DNA of 64,000 bases from Achromobacter sp. MFA1 R4 (GTDB lineage: Bacteria > Pseudomonadota > Gammaproteobacteria > Burkholderiales > Burkholderiaceae_B): assembly GCF_900156745.1 (NCBI RefSeq), contig NZ_LT707065.1:3596001-3660000 (forward strand), written 5' to 3'. Positions within the stretch are counted from its first letter, which is position 1, and every line of letters begins with the position of its first letter. The notes beneath the pieces were generated by a model. The model was given only the letters and a program-made list of their open reading frames with translations. It made no database searches and was not told the DNA's origin. This document shows, piece after piece, positions 9,817-20,892 of the stretch. A program made the translations under genes and the position numbers.

Positions 9817-10777
9817 CGCCGCCGACGCCGCAAACGGCGCGCCATCGGACGCCGTGGTGCGCGAGGCCATCGCCTGGTGGACGCGGCTGCAATCCGGGGT
9901 GGCCGACGCGGGCGAGCAGCAGTCCTGTCGCGACTGGCTGGCCCAGGATCCCGCCCACCGCGTGGCGTGGGACCGGCTGCAGGCCATCGGTCGCGATGCG
10001 CGCCGGGTGCCGGCGGCGTTGGCGCACACCGCGCTGCACGCGCCGGCATCGCGCGGGCGGCGCACCGCCCTGCGCAGCCTGCTCGCGGTGGCCGGCGTGG
10101 CCGCCACCGGGTGGACGGGCTATCGCCACGCGCCCTGGCAGCGCCTGGTCGCGGACTACAGCACCGCCGTGGGCGAGCGCCGCGCGCTCGCCCTGGCGGA
10201 CGGCCTGCGCGTCACGCTCAACAGCGACTCGGCGGTGCGCGTCAACGTCCGCGGCAGCGCGCGCGACATCGATCTGCTGCGCGGCGAAATGCTGGTGCAG
10301 GCCGACCCGCGCCCCGGCGCGCAGGCGCTGCGGGTGGACACCGGCCATGGCGAATTGCGCGCCGAGCGTGCGCGCTTCGACCTGCGGCGCACGGCCGACG
10401 ACGTGCGCGTCGGCGTGTACGAAGGCAGCGTCGCGCTGCTGCGCCAGGGTGTCCTGACGCCCCTGAGCGCCGGCGAACGGCTGGCCTATGCCGACGATGC
10501 CGACCTCGGCCGCGCCGCGGCGGACCCGGATGGTCTCGCCTGGGTGGACGGCATGGTGGTGGCCAAGGAGTGGCGCCTGGACGACTTTGCCGGCTATCTG
10601 GCGCGTCAGCGGGTGGGCGTGATCCGCGTCGATCCCGCGGTGGCGCATCTGCGGTTGTCGGGCGTGTTTCCGCTGGACGACGCCGAACGGGCGCTCAAGG
10701 CGCTGGAGCACACCTTGCCCATCACCGTCACGCGCCATACGCAGTATTGGCTGCAGGTCGGCCCCCGCGACGCCTGA
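9809..10777 (+). CDS. FecR-type transmembrane anti-sigma regulator
   Basis: A 322-aa signal transducer linking a TonB-dependent receptor to its ECF sigma factor. The N-terminal cytoplasmic domain has the DUF4880-like AWWTRLQSG and WLAQDPAHRVAWDRL runs. A single membrane helix (LLAVAGVAATGWTGY) lies near residues 90-105. The periplasmic FecR domain contains YSTAVGERRALALADG and LLRGEMLV. The C-terminal part resembles the STN-like receptor-contacting region. The ATG at 9809 overlaps the sigma stop (ATGCCTGA). An upstream in-frame ATG at 9779 would overlap more and is less likely. It sits between its partner sigma and the receptor. Confidence 0.92.
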   Translation: MPDAADAANGAPSDAVVREAIAWWTRLQSGVADAGEQQSCRDWLAQDPAHRVAWDRLQAIGRDARRVPAALAHTALHAPASRGRRTALRSLLAVAGVAATGWTGYRHAPWQRLVADYSTAVGERRALALADGLRVTLNSDSAVRVNVRGSARDIDLLRGEMLVQADPRPGAQALRVDTGHGELRAERARFDLRRTADDVRVGVYEGSVALLRQGVLTPLSAGERLAYADDADLGRAAADPDGLAWVDGMVVAKEWRLDDFAGYLARQRVGVIRVDPAVAHLRLSGVFPLDDAERALKALEHTLPITVTRHTQYWLQVGPRDA

Positions 10778-10862
10778 CTGTTACACATTTTCTTGCCGGC
10801 GCATTGCAGGTTTTGCATCCCCGTACGGAAAGCAGAAGAAACCACCGTACAGGGAGATCTTC

Positions 10863-13382
10863 GTGTCCGCTTCATTCCATCCGCGCCTGCGCGCACCGAT
10901 GACCGCCGGCCGCCAGGCCATGCTGGCCGCCACCTGCGCGGGCGCGCTGGTCGCCGGCGCGCCGGCGGCCTGGGCGCAGTCCACGCCGGCCGCGGCGCCC
11001 GCCACCGTCAACGCGCAACGCACTTTTCAGATTCCGGCCGGGCCGCTGGCCGATGTGCTGACGCAGTTCGCGCGCAGCGCGGGGGTGGTGCTTTCGTTCG
11101 ATCCGGCGCTGGTCCGGGGCCGGCGTTCGGAAGGGCTGGACGGCGCCTACACGGTGGGCGCGGGCTTTGCGCGCATCCTGGCGGGCAGCGGCCTGCAGGC
11201 GCGCGCGCGGTCGGGCAATGCCTGGACCCTGGCGCCCGCGCCGGTCTCTACCGGCGATGCGCACACGCTGGCGCCCGTGACGGTCACGGGCCTGTCGGAC
11301 AGCGCCTACGCGCCCACGGTGGGATACGTGGCCACCGCCAGCGCCAGCGCCACCAAGACCGATACGCCGCTGATCGAGACGCCCCAGTCGGTGTCGGTGA
11401 TCACGCGCGAACAGATCACCGAGCAGGGCGCGCAGACGCTGAACCAGGTGCTGCGCTACACCGCCGGCGTGGCCACGGAGTCGCGCGGCGCCACGGCGAC
11501 GCGCCTGGACCAGTTCACCGTGCGCGGGTTTTCGGCGTCCACCTACCTGGACGGGCTGCGCGTGTTCGGCGGCCGCGATGCGCTGCCGCAGGTGGACGCC
11601 TTCCGCCTGGAACGCGTGGACGTGCTCAAGGGGCCGGCGTCGGTCATGTACGGGCAGGGCGGCCCCGGCGGCGTGGTGAACCAGGTCAGCAAGCGGCCGC
11701 TGGACGAGCCGCTGCGCGAAGTGGGGCTGCAGGTCGGCAACTACGATTTCCGCCGCGCGAACGTGGACTTCGGCGGCCCCATCGATGAAGAAGGCAAGTT
11801 CCTCTACCGCCTGGTGGGTTCGGGCTACATGTCCGACGGCCAGGTGCGGGACACGAAGGAGCGCCGCTATTTCGTGTCGCCGGCATTCGCCTGGAAGCCC
11901 AATGCCGATACCTCGCTGACGATCCTTACGAATTTCCAGCACGATCCCGACATGGGTTCGTACGGCGCCTTGCCGGCCATGCGCACCCTGCTGCGCGCGC
12001 CCGATGGCTTCCAGCTGCCGGCGGACTACTACGACGGCGACGCCAACTTCGAGAAAAGCGACCGCAAGAGCTATTCGCTGGGCTATATCCTGGATCATCG
12101 CTTCAACGACACCTTCAAGGCGTCGCAAAGCCTGCGCTGGACGCATTCGGACGCGAAGTACCGCAGCGTCTACGGCGCGATGACCAACTACTACGGCTAC
12201 ACGGACAGCAGCTATCTGTACCACCAGCGGGCGTCGATCGCGACGGACGTGGACGTGGGCGCGCTGACCCTGGACAACAACCTGCAGGCGCGGTTCGACA
12301 CCGGCAGGATCGGCCACAACGTGCTGGTGGGCTTTGACTACCAGCACGTCAAGACCGACACGCTGTCGGGCTTTGGCTCGGCGCCGCCGCTGTATGTGAA
12401 GAACCCGGACAATTTCCAGAACATTCCGGTGCCGGCGTTCTCCAGCGACGCCTCCACCACGCAGTACCAGACCGGCGTGTACTTCCAGGACCAGATCCGG
12501 ATCGACCGCCTGTCGTTCCTCCTGGGCGGGCGCTATGACTGGTCGCGCAACGTGGGCGAGACGAAGGCCATCGCCTCGGGCCGCGTCACGCCGTCGGCGC
12601 TGAACGCGGAAGCGTTCTCGGGCCGGTTCGGCGCGATCTACAACTTCGACAACGGCGTGGCGCCGTACTTCAGCTATTCGGAATCGTTCGAGCCGCAGTC
12701 CGGCACGGGGTGGAACAACACGCCGTTCAAGCCGATCGAGGGCAAGCAGTACGAAGTGGGCATCAAGTACCAGCCGCCGGGTTCGGCCACGATGCTGACC
12801 TTCGCGGCCTTCGATATCCGGCGCGAGAACATGACCACCACCGATCCCGATCCGACGCACCTGTGCGGCACGGCGGGCGGCCGCTGCTCGATCCAGGCGG
12901 GCGAGCTGCGCACGCAGGGCATCGAACTGGAGGCCAAGACCGAGCCGATGCGCGGCCTGTCGCTGATCGCCGCGTATTCGCTCATGAACAACGAATACAC
13001 CAAGGCTTATCCGAACGCGTCCGGCTTTGACCTGACCGGCAAGACGCCCGTCGCGCTGCCGTCGCAGCAGGCGTCGGCGTGGGCGCGCTACCAGCTGCAG
13101 GAAGGGCCGCTCGCCGGCCTGGGCGTGGGCGGTGGCGTGCGCTATATCGGGTCGTCCTACGCCAACGAGGCCAACACCATGAAGGTGCCGAAGGTCACGC
13201 TGGTCGACCTGATGCTGGACTACGACCTGGGCCGCGCGTCGCCCGCGCTCAAGGGCATGCAGGTCGCGCTGAACGTGCAGAACCTGTTCGACAAAGAATA
13301 CGTCGCCTCGTGCTCGGGCGATTCGTGGTGCTGGTTCGGCTACCAGCGCTCCATCAAGGCCAGCTTGCGGTATCGCTGGTAA
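10863..13382 (+). CDS. TonB-dependent ferric-siderophore receptor with STN signalling domain
   Basis: An 839-aa outer-membrane receptor. After a long signal peptide ending near WAQ comes a secretin/TonB N-terminal signalling domain (FQIPAGPLADVLTQFARSAG, about 58-125), as in FecA and FpvA. Next are the TonB-box region, a plug domain (TPQSVSVITREQITEQGAQT to KGPASVMYGQGGPGG) and a 22-strand barrel ending in RYRW with a terminal aromatic. The start is GTG 10863 with AGGGAG upstream. Barrel features (NPFDKEYVA-like NLFDKEYVAS, DYDLGRA) fit the hydroxamate-siderophore (FhuA/FoxA-like) group. The exact ligand cannot be told from sequence. The STN domain and the adjacent sigma/FecR pair imply self-induction by its ligand. 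Confidence 0.93.
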   Translation: MSASFHPRLRAPMTAGRQAMLAATCAGALVAGAPAAWAQSTPAAAPATVNAQRTFQIPAGPLADVLTQFARSAGVVLSFDPALVRGRRSEGLDGAYTVGAGFARILAGSGLQARARSGNAWTLAPAPVSTGDAHTLAPVTVTGLSDSAYAPTVGYVATASASATKTDTPLIETPQSVSVITREQITEQGAQTLNQVLRYTAGVATESRGATATRLDQFTVRGFSASTYLDGLRVFGGRDALPQVDAFRLERVDVLKGPASVMYGQGGPGGVVNQVSKRPLDEPLREVGLQVGNYDFRRANVDFGGPIDEEGKFLYRLVGSGYMSDGQVRDTKERRYFVSPAFAWKPNADTSLTILTNFQHDPDMGSYGALPAMRTLLRAPDGFQLPADYYDGDANFEKSDRKSYSLGYILDHRFNDTFKASQSLRWTHSDAKYRSVYGAMTNYYGYTDSSYLYHQRASIATDVDVGALTLDNNLQARFDTGRIGHNVLVGFDYQHVKTDTLSGFGSAPPLYVKNPDNFQNIPVPAFSSDASTTQYQTGVYFQDQIRIDRLSFLLGGRYDWSRNVGETKAIASGRVTPSALNAEAFSGRFGAIYNFDNGVAPYFSYSESFEPQSGTGWNNTPFKPIEGKQYEVGIKYQPPGSATMLTFAAFDIRRENMTTTDPDPTHLCGTAGGRCSIQAGELRTQGIELEAKTEPMRGLSLIAAYSLMNNEYTKAYPNASGFDLTGKTPVALPSQQASAWARYQLQEGPLAGLGVGGGVRYIGSSYANEANTMKVPKVTLVDLMLDYDLGRASPALKGMQVALNVQNLFDKEYVASCSGDSWCWFGYQRSIKASLRYRW

Positions 13383-13447
13383 GCCGGGGGAAGGGCGGCC
13401 CGCGCGGCGGGTCGCCTGCGCTTTGCACGTCGATCGGGTCTTTTTGT

Positions 13448-13466
13448 CTTAACGAGAATCGTTATA
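13448..13466 (+). promoter_or_regulatory. Candidate Fur box upstream of the DUF3649-PepSY-DUF3325 operon
   Basis: CTTAACGAGAATCGTTATA matches the Fur consensus at about 13 of 19 positions, including the inner palindrome AACGAGAATCGTT. It overlaps a -10-like TATAAT at 13464-13469 region. It lies about 90 bp before the first gene of a known iron-linked membrane operon. Confidence 0.6.
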
Positions 13467-13556
13467 ATTCAGGCCTTATACAGGGAAAGGCGGATAAGCT
13501 CGGGCCCCCTCCCACCCCCGGGTCCGCCACCGTCCCGCAACCACCTGATACTCCAC

Positions 13557-13865
13557 GTGAAAGCTCCCGCAGCCGGCGCAGGCATGATGCGCTACCGATT
13601 CGCCGTTCTTTCCCGCGCGACGGCCGCCATCCTGGGCGGCTATGCCCTGGCCTCGGCGGCGGCGGCCTGCCTGGCGGTCTGGCTGCCGCTGGGACGGGCG
13701 GACGCCGTGACTGCGGCGCAGATGCTGTCCTTCGTGGTCTACGCCTGCGGCGTGATCTGGGTGTTCGCGACACGCAACGCCTGGCGCGCCTGGGCCGGCA
13801 TCCTGGGCCCGGCCGCGCTGCTGGGCGGACTGTTCCTGGCCCATCGTCTGGCGGCGGCCGCATGA
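13557..13865 (+). CDS. DUF3649-family small membrane protein (iron-uptake associated)
   Basis: A small hydrophobic protein of up to 102 aa with three predicted membrane helices (AAILGGYALASAAAACLAVW, MLSFVVYACGVIWVFA, ILGPAALLGGLFLA). The family has no known biochemical function but recurs next to PepSY and DUF3325 genes in iron-regulated operons. The start is ambiguous. GTG at 13557 and the ATG pair at 13584/13587 are all possible, and none has a strong ribosome binding site. The stop overlaps the next gene (ATGA), which implies coupling. A candidate Fur box lies upstream. Confidence 0.75.
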   Translation: MKAPAAGAGMMRYRFAVLSRATAAILGGYALASAAAACLAVWLPLGRADAVTAAQMLSFVVYACGVIWVFATRNAWRAWAGILGPAALLGGLFLAHRLAAAA

Positions 13866-15610
13866 AGGCCGCCCAGCCCAAGGCGCCCGGCGAAGAGGGC
13901 CTGCGCCAGTCCATGTCCTGGCTGCACACGTGGGCGGGCCTCATCTTCGGCTGGGTGCTGTTCGCCATGTTCCTGACCGGCTCGCTGGCCTTTTTCCGGC
14001 CCGAGATCACGCGCTGGATGCAGCCCGAGATCCAGGTGCAGCCAGCGCCCGCCGTCCAGGCGGTCGAGACGGCGCAGCGCTATCTGGCGGACCATGCGCC
14101 CGACGCCAGGCGCTGGTTCATCACGCCGCCCTCGGATCGCGAGCCGCTCATCCAGTTGCTATATCAGACGCCCAAGCCCAAGCCGGGCGAACGCGGCTTC
14201 GTGCGCGTGAAGCTGGACCCGGCCACCGGCCAGGCCGTGACGGCGCGGCAGACGCGCGGCGGCGACTTCTTCTACCGCTTTCATTTCGAGCTGGAAACCG
14301 CGTTTCCGTGGGGACGCTGGCTGGCCAGCATCGCGGGCATGTTCATGCTGGTGGCGATCATCAGCGGCATCATCACGCACAAGAAGATCTTCGCCGACTT
14401 CTTCACCTTCCGCCCGAAAAAGGGCGGCCAGCGCGCCTGGATGGATGGCCATAACGTGTTGTCGGTGCTCGGCCTGCCGTTCCACCTGATGATCACGTTC
14501 AGCGGCCTGGTGCTCTTCATGGTGATGCTGATGCCCGCGGGCATCCTGGCCGTGTACGACACGCCGCGCGCCTATACGAACGAGGTCTTCAAATCCTCCC
14601 AGGTCACGCCGCCGCAGAACCGGCCCGCGCCGTTGGTTGCCATCGCCCCGCTGGTGGAACAGGCGCAGCAGCATTGGCAGGGACGGCTCGGCCGCGTGAC
14701 CGTCAATAACCCGGGCGACGCGGGCGCCACCATCACGCTCGTGCGCAGCGTGAGCGACGGGGTGTCGTACGGCCTGTTGGCGCCCTATATGCGTTTTGAC
14801 GGCGCCACGGGCGCGCTCCAGGAAGCCCAGGACGAACGCAGCGCCACCGCGGCGACGGCGGGCGTGATCACCGGCCTGCATCTGGGCCTGTTCGCCGAAC
14901 CCGTGCTGCGCTGGTTGTATTTCCTGGTCAGCCTGGCCGGCACGGCCATGGTGGCGACGGGCCTGGTGCTGTGGATCGCCAAGCGTCGCCAGAAGGCGCG
15001 GCCGGGCGACGCGCGAGAAGCGTTCTCGCTGCGCCTGGTGGATGGCCTGAACGCGGGCACCATCGCCGGCGTCGTGTTCGGCGTGGCCGCGGTGTTCCTG
15101 GCCAACCGGCTGCTGCCGGCCGACATGCCTGGCCGCCAGGTCTGGGAGGTTCGTGCTTTTTTCCTGGCCTGGGGCGGGTCCCTGGTCTACGCCTTCCTGT
15201 TCCCGCGCCGCAAGTGGCGCGACCTGCTGGCCGTTGCCGCGGCCGCGCTGGCCCTGGTGCCGGTGGTCAATGCGCTGACCACGAACCGGCATCTGGGCGT
15301 CTCCCTGCCGCAAGGCGACTGGGTGATGGCGGGTTTTGACCTGACCTGCCTGGCGAGCGCCCTGGTGTTCGGCTGGATGGCGCGCAGGGCCGCCATGGCG
15401 CGCCAGGCGCCCACCCGGACGGCGGGCAAGCCGCGCGCCGCGCGCAGCGAGACGGTCAAGGCCGCCGTTGCCGCCGCATCTCCTGCTGCGACTCCTGCTG
15501 CGACCCCTGCTGCTTCCTCCACAGCCGCCGTTTTCCCCGCCCCGCACGAACCGGCCGTCCCGGCTGCGCGGCCGCAGACCCCACTTGAACCGCGAGGTGA
15601 GACGCCATGA
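13862..15610 (+). CDS. PepSY-associated TM-helix iron-regulated membrane protein (PiuB-like)
   Basis: A 582-aa inner-membrane protein. Helices occur near residues 20-40 (LHTWAGLIFGWVLFAMFLTG), about 160-180 (LASIAGMFMLVAIISGII), about 205-230 and about 345-370, with more in the C-terminal half. PepSY-type periplasmic domains lie between them. Family members are thought to handle iron or reduce ferric siderophores in the periplasm or inner membrane, but the activity is unproven. The C-terminus is an unusual Ala/Pro/Thr-rich tail of about 70 residues with ATPAATPAAS-like repeats, probably disordered. The start ATG 13862 overlaps the previous stop and its own stop overlaps the next gene. The three genes form one operon next to a siderophore receptor. 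Confidence 0.88.
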   Translation: MKAAQPKAPGEEGLRQSMSWLHTWAGLIFGWVLFAMFLTGSLAFFRPEITRWMQPEIQVQPAPAVQAVETAQRYLADHAPDARRWFITPPSDREPLIQLLYQTPKPKPGERGFVRVKLDPATGQAVTARQTRGGDFFYRFHFELETAFPWGRWLASIAGMFMLVAIISGIITHKKIFADFFTFRPKKGGQRAWMDGHNVLSVLGLPFHLMITFSGLVLFMVMLMPAGILAVYDTPRAYTNEVFKSSQVTPPQNRPAPLVAIAPLVEQAQQHWQGRLGRVTVNNPGDAGATITLVRSVSDGVSYGLLAPYMRFDGATGALQEAQDERSATAATAGVITGLHLGLFAEPVLRWLYFLVSLAGTAMVATGLVLWIAKRRQKARPGDAREAFSLRLVDGLNAGTIAGVVFGVAAVFLANRLLPADMPGRQVWEVRAFFLAWGGSLVYAFLFPRRKWRDLLAVAAAALALVPVVNALTTNRHLGVSLPQGDWVMAGFDLTCLASALVFGWMARRAAMARQAPTRTAGKPRAARSETVKAAVAAASPAATPAATPAASSTAAVFPAPHEPAVPAARPQTPLEPRGETP

Positions 15611-15930
15611 CGCTGGCCGCCTTCTGCCTGGCCTACGCGGGGTTTTCCGCGCTGTGCCTGGGCATGGACCGTCACTACGAAGACCTGTTCGACCGGGTCC
15701 TGCCGCGCCGCCATCGGGTGCCGTTGCGGCTGTTCGGCTGGGGCGCGCTTGCGCTGTCCTTGTGGGCGTCGGCGGCGGTCTGGGGGTGGAGCTACGGGAC
15801 GGTCGAATGGATCGGCATTCTCAGCATCGCGGGCCTGCTGCTGATCTGGTTCCTGACGTTCCGGCCGCGCGCGGCCCTGACCGCCGGCGGCCTGTGCGCG
15901 CTGGCCGCGCCGGTGCTGGCGGTGTGGTAG
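15607..15930 (+). CDS. DUF3325-family small membrane protein
   Basis: A 107-aa protein with three hydrophobic helices ([51 protein letters not shown]) and the charged segment [17 protein letters not shown] after the first helix. This is typical of DUF3325 proteins, which are found beside PepSY and DUF3649 genes in iron-starvation operons. The function is unknown. The ATGA overlap with the PepSY gene shows co-translation. It is the last gene of the operon. Only 67 bp separate it from trpS, and no clear terminator is visible there. Confidence 0.8.
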   Translation: MTLAAFCLAYAGFSALCLGMDRHYEDLFDRVLPRRHRVPLRLFGWGALALSLWASAAVWGWSYGTVEWIGILSIAGLLLIWFLTFRPRAALTAGGLCALAAPVLAVW

Positions 15931-15997
15931 GCGGCGGGGCCGGCGCGCCGCGGCACGTTACACTGACGGCTTCCCCAGCAAACCGCCATTTCGCCTC

Positions 15998-17353
15998 ATG
16001 AATACCCGCGTCCTTACCGGCATCACCACCACTGGCACTCCCCATCTCGGCAACTACGCAGGCGCGATCCGCCCGGCGGTCCAGGCCAGTACGCAACCCG
16101 GCGTGGACGCATTTTTCTTCCTGGCGGACTACCACGCGCTGATCAAATGCGACGACCCGGCGCGGGTCGCCCGCTCGCGCCTGGAGATCGCCGCCACCTG
16201 GCTGGCGGTGGGCCTGGACCACGAGCGCGTGACGTTCTACCGCCAATCGGACATTCCCGAGATCCCCGAACTGAGCTGGCTGCTGACCTGCGTGACGGCC
16301 AAGGGCCTGATGAACCGCGCGCACGCGTACAAGGCCTCGGTGGACCAGAACGTGGCCAAGAACGTCGATCCGGATGACGGCATCACCATGGGTCTGTTCT
16401 CGTACCCCATCCTGATGGCCGCCGACATCGTCATGTTCAACGCGAACAAGGTGCCGGTGGGCCGCGACCAGATCCAGCACCTGGAAATGGCCCGCGACAT
16501 CGCCCAGCGCTTCAACCACCTGTACGGGCGCGATTACTTCACGCTGCCCGAAGTGGTCATCGAGGAAGACGTGGCGACGCTGCCGGGCCTGGACGGCCGC
16601 AAGATGTCCAAGAGCTACAACAACACGATTCCCCTGTTCGAAGGCGGCGCCAAGGCCTTGCGCGCTTCCGTGATGCGCATCGTGACCGACTCGCGCGAAC
16701 CCGGCGAGCCCAAGGACGCCGAGTCCTCGCATCTGTACACGCTGTATCGCGCGTTCGCCACGCCCGCGCAGTCGGCGGCGTTTCGCAAGCAGCTCGAAGA
16801 GGGCATGGGCTGGGGCGACGCCAAGCAGGCGCTGTATGAACACTTGGAAACCCTGCTGGCGCCCATGCGGGAAAAGTACGTCGACCTGATCGCCAATCCC
16901 GGCCGCATCGAAGACATCCTGCAGGCCGGCGCGGCCAAGGCGCGCAAGCTGGCCGTGCCGTTCATGCAGGAACTGCGCGAAGCCGTGGGCCTGCGCAATC
17001 TGGGCGCGGGGGCGGTGGCGGGCAAGGGCGCCCCGGGCAAGAAAGAAAAGTCCAAAGGCGCGCGCTTCGTCAGCTTCCGCGACGAGGATGGCGGCTTCCG
17101 CTTCCGCCTGCTGGCCGCCGACGGCGAGGAATTGCTGCTGTCGCAACGCTTTGCCGATCCCAAACAAGCCGGCGCCGTGATGCGCCGTCTGCAGTCCGAG
17201 CCCGCCGACAGCGTGTTGCAGGCCGATGCGCAAGGCGTCGGCGCGGTGGTCGATGGCGTGACCGTGGCCACGGCGCCTGCTGGCGCCCAGGGCGAGCCCG
17301 CCACGCTGCTGGCGCGTACGCGCGACGCGCTGCTGTCTCTGTCGCAGGAATAG
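15998..17353 (+). CDS. trpS: Tryptophanyl-tRNA synthetase with C-terminal extension
   Basis: A 451-aa class I synthetase charging tRNA-Trp. The HIGH-type signature is TPHLGN (14-19) and the KMSKS loop is KMSKS (202-206). The Trp-pocket regions [10 protein letters not shown] and [15 protein letters not shown] are present. Typical bacterial TrpS is about 330-350 aa. Here the catalytic core ends near residue 335, followed by a basic linker ([13 protein letters not shown]) and about 100 more residues. Residues about 356-400 ([20 protein letters not shown]) resemble a YegP/DUF1508-type fold. The extension appears characteristic of this bacterial family. Its role is unknown, possibly tRNA binding. 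Confidence 0.93.
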   Translation: MNTRVLTGITTTGTPHLGNYAGAIRPAVQASTQPGVDAFFFLADYHALIKCDDPARVARSRLEIAATWLAVGLDHERVTFYRQSDIPEIPELSWLLTCVTAKGLMNRAHAYKASVDQNVAKNVDPDDGITMGLFSYPILMAADIVMFNANKVPVGRDQIQHLEMARDIAQRFNHLYGRDYFTLPEVVIEEDVATLPGLDGRKMSKSYNNTIPLFEGGAKALRASVMRIVTDSREPGEPKDAESSHLYTLYRAFATPAQSAAFRKQLEEGMGWGDAKQALYEHLETLLAPMREKYVDLIANPGRIEDILQAGAAKARKLAVPFMQELREAVGLRNLGAGAVAGKGAPGKKEKSKGARFVSFRDEDGGFRFRLLAADGEELLLSQRFADPKQAGAVMRRLQSEPADSVLQADAQGVGAVVDGVTVATAPAGAQGEPATLLARTRDALLSLSQE

Positions 17354-17360
17354 CCCACGG

Positions 17361-17393
17361 ACCGGGGCGGCGCGCGCCATGCGCGCCGCCGGT
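17361..17393. terminator. GC-rich stem-loop between convergent trpS and the hypothetical gene
   Basis: GGCGGCGCGC (17366-17375) pairs perfectly with GCGCGCCGCC (17381-17390). The flanks ACCGG/CCGGT (17361-17365/17389-17393) add pairing in register shifts. There is no T-run. It lies between two convergent stop codons. Confidence 0.5.
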
Positions 17394-17422
17394 TGCGGCC
17401 AGCGCTTCGCGCAGCCGCGCCC

Positions 17423-17929
17423 CTAGTTCAGGCGCGCGCTGGCCACGATGCGGCCGTCGCGCACCTGGAAGCGCTGCACGTGGCCCTGGCCCGCGATTTC
17501 AAGCAGATCGCCCTGCGAATAGCCCGTGACATTGGGGCAGTCCAGCCATTCCGGGTTGATGAACGGAAAGTACTTGAGCGTGCCGCTGCCCTGGCTGGCG
17601 AAATCGAACGTGGTGTTGGCGACGACTTCCGGGTCCCATTGGCTGGCGTCGTAGGTCAGCACGCATCCGGTGCCGATGCGGTAGACGATGCTGGCGCCCA
17701 TGCTGGCAAAGCCCAGCGCGCCGACATGCAATTGCGCCTGGTTGCGCAATTCAATGACCCGGCTGCCCAGGCGTTCCAGCGTGACGTGCTTGAAGGTCAC
17801 GTCGGCGCCGTCGACGATCAGGTGCGAATACTGCCCCAACGTGACGTCGCCGTATACGCCGCTGGGCGCGGCTTCTTTTTCGGTAATGATTGCGGTTTCG
17901 TTGGCGGCAAGCGTAATGGTGCTGAGCAT
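17423..17929 (-). CDS. Hypothetical beta-rich protein
   Basis: I do not recognise this 168-aa protein. It has no signal peptide or membrane helix. The first hundred residues alternate short hydrophobic strands with turns (YGDVTLGQYSHLIVDG, ADVTFKHVTLERLGSR, VIELRNQAQLHVGALG), a pattern suggesting a right-handed beta-helix or beta-solenoid of the sort seen in fibre or adhesin tips. The C-terminal part (FINPEWLDCPNVTGYSQGDLLEIAGQG) is more globular. It stands alone between convergent trpS and a long AT-rich spacer. Codon use looks ordinary for the window. It could be a cargo acquired with the AT-rich flank, but no mobile element is visible. Confidence 0.6.
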   Translation of the reverse strand: MLSTITLAANETAIITEKEAAPSGVYGDVTLGQYSHLIVDGADVTFKHVTLERLGSRVIELRNQAQLHVGALGFASMGASIVYRIGTGCVLTYDASQWDPEVVANTTFDFASQGSGTLKYFPFINPEWLDCPNVTGYSQGDLLEIAGQGHVQRFQVRDGRIVASARLN

Positions 17930-18203
17930 GGCGGACGGATCTCCGGTCTATCAGGGGGGCGCGCTCTTGTTCTGATGCTGCTACCCGATAGACGTTTCGC
18001 GCCGCAGCTCGCCTGATCGTGGATTTTTGCGTCGCCGGAACGTCGTCCGGTTCTCACCCTTGCGTGTGATTTTTATTATTTGGACACAATTCGATATTTT
18101 CACTTATTTTTGGAATGTCGAATTGAGCGAACGCAACGAAAGCGGGCGATTTACGGGAAACCCCTAGGTGCTGCGGCGTGGCCGGGGCGAAAAAAACGGG
18201 GCG
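17930..18203. other. Long intergenic region with AT-rich segment
   Basis: There is no supportable gene here. The stretch 18060-18130 is distinctly AT-rich (TTTTTATTATTTGGACAC and neighbours) and should contain the promoter of the minus-strand hypothetical gene. The remainder is GC-rich and featureless up to the tex terminator. Confidence 0.5.
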
Positions 18204-18236
18204 AAAAAAAACCGGTGCGCGAGGCACCGGTTTTTT
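18204..18236. terminator. Bidirectional intrinsic terminator downstream of tex
   Basis: ACCGGTGC (18211-18218) pairs with GCACCGGT (18224-18231) around a 5-nt loop. A seven-A run precedes it and a six-T run follows it, so either strand reads stem then U-tract. It serves tex on the minus strand. Confidence 0.88.
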
Positions 18237-18281
18237 GCGGAAGGTCGGACGCCGGAACGTCGGAACCCGTGGATCAGCAGA

Positions 18282-20654
<2,373 letters not shown>

Positions 20655-20892
20655 CTCTATACGACGGCAAAAAGGGAAAACGAGGGGCGGATTGTGCCAT
20701 AAGCCGTTGTTACAGAACGTGCCCGGAGGGACCGATCTGTCCCTCTGGCAACGGCCTTGCGGTAGCCCGCGAGCCGAAAAGCGCGGCGGCAGCGGGTATC
20801 ATTTGGGTCCTTCCCAATTCAGTGTCTGGCGCCCGAACCGATCGTCCCGGCACCGGTTCACCCCATCCTCCGACCGACACTAGGCTGCTGTA

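Noticed and set aside
17930-18281. tRNA or small RNA gene in the long spacer
   Set aside because: No cloverleaf or conserved RNA motif could be folded by eye. Only the tex terminator hairpin is convincing.
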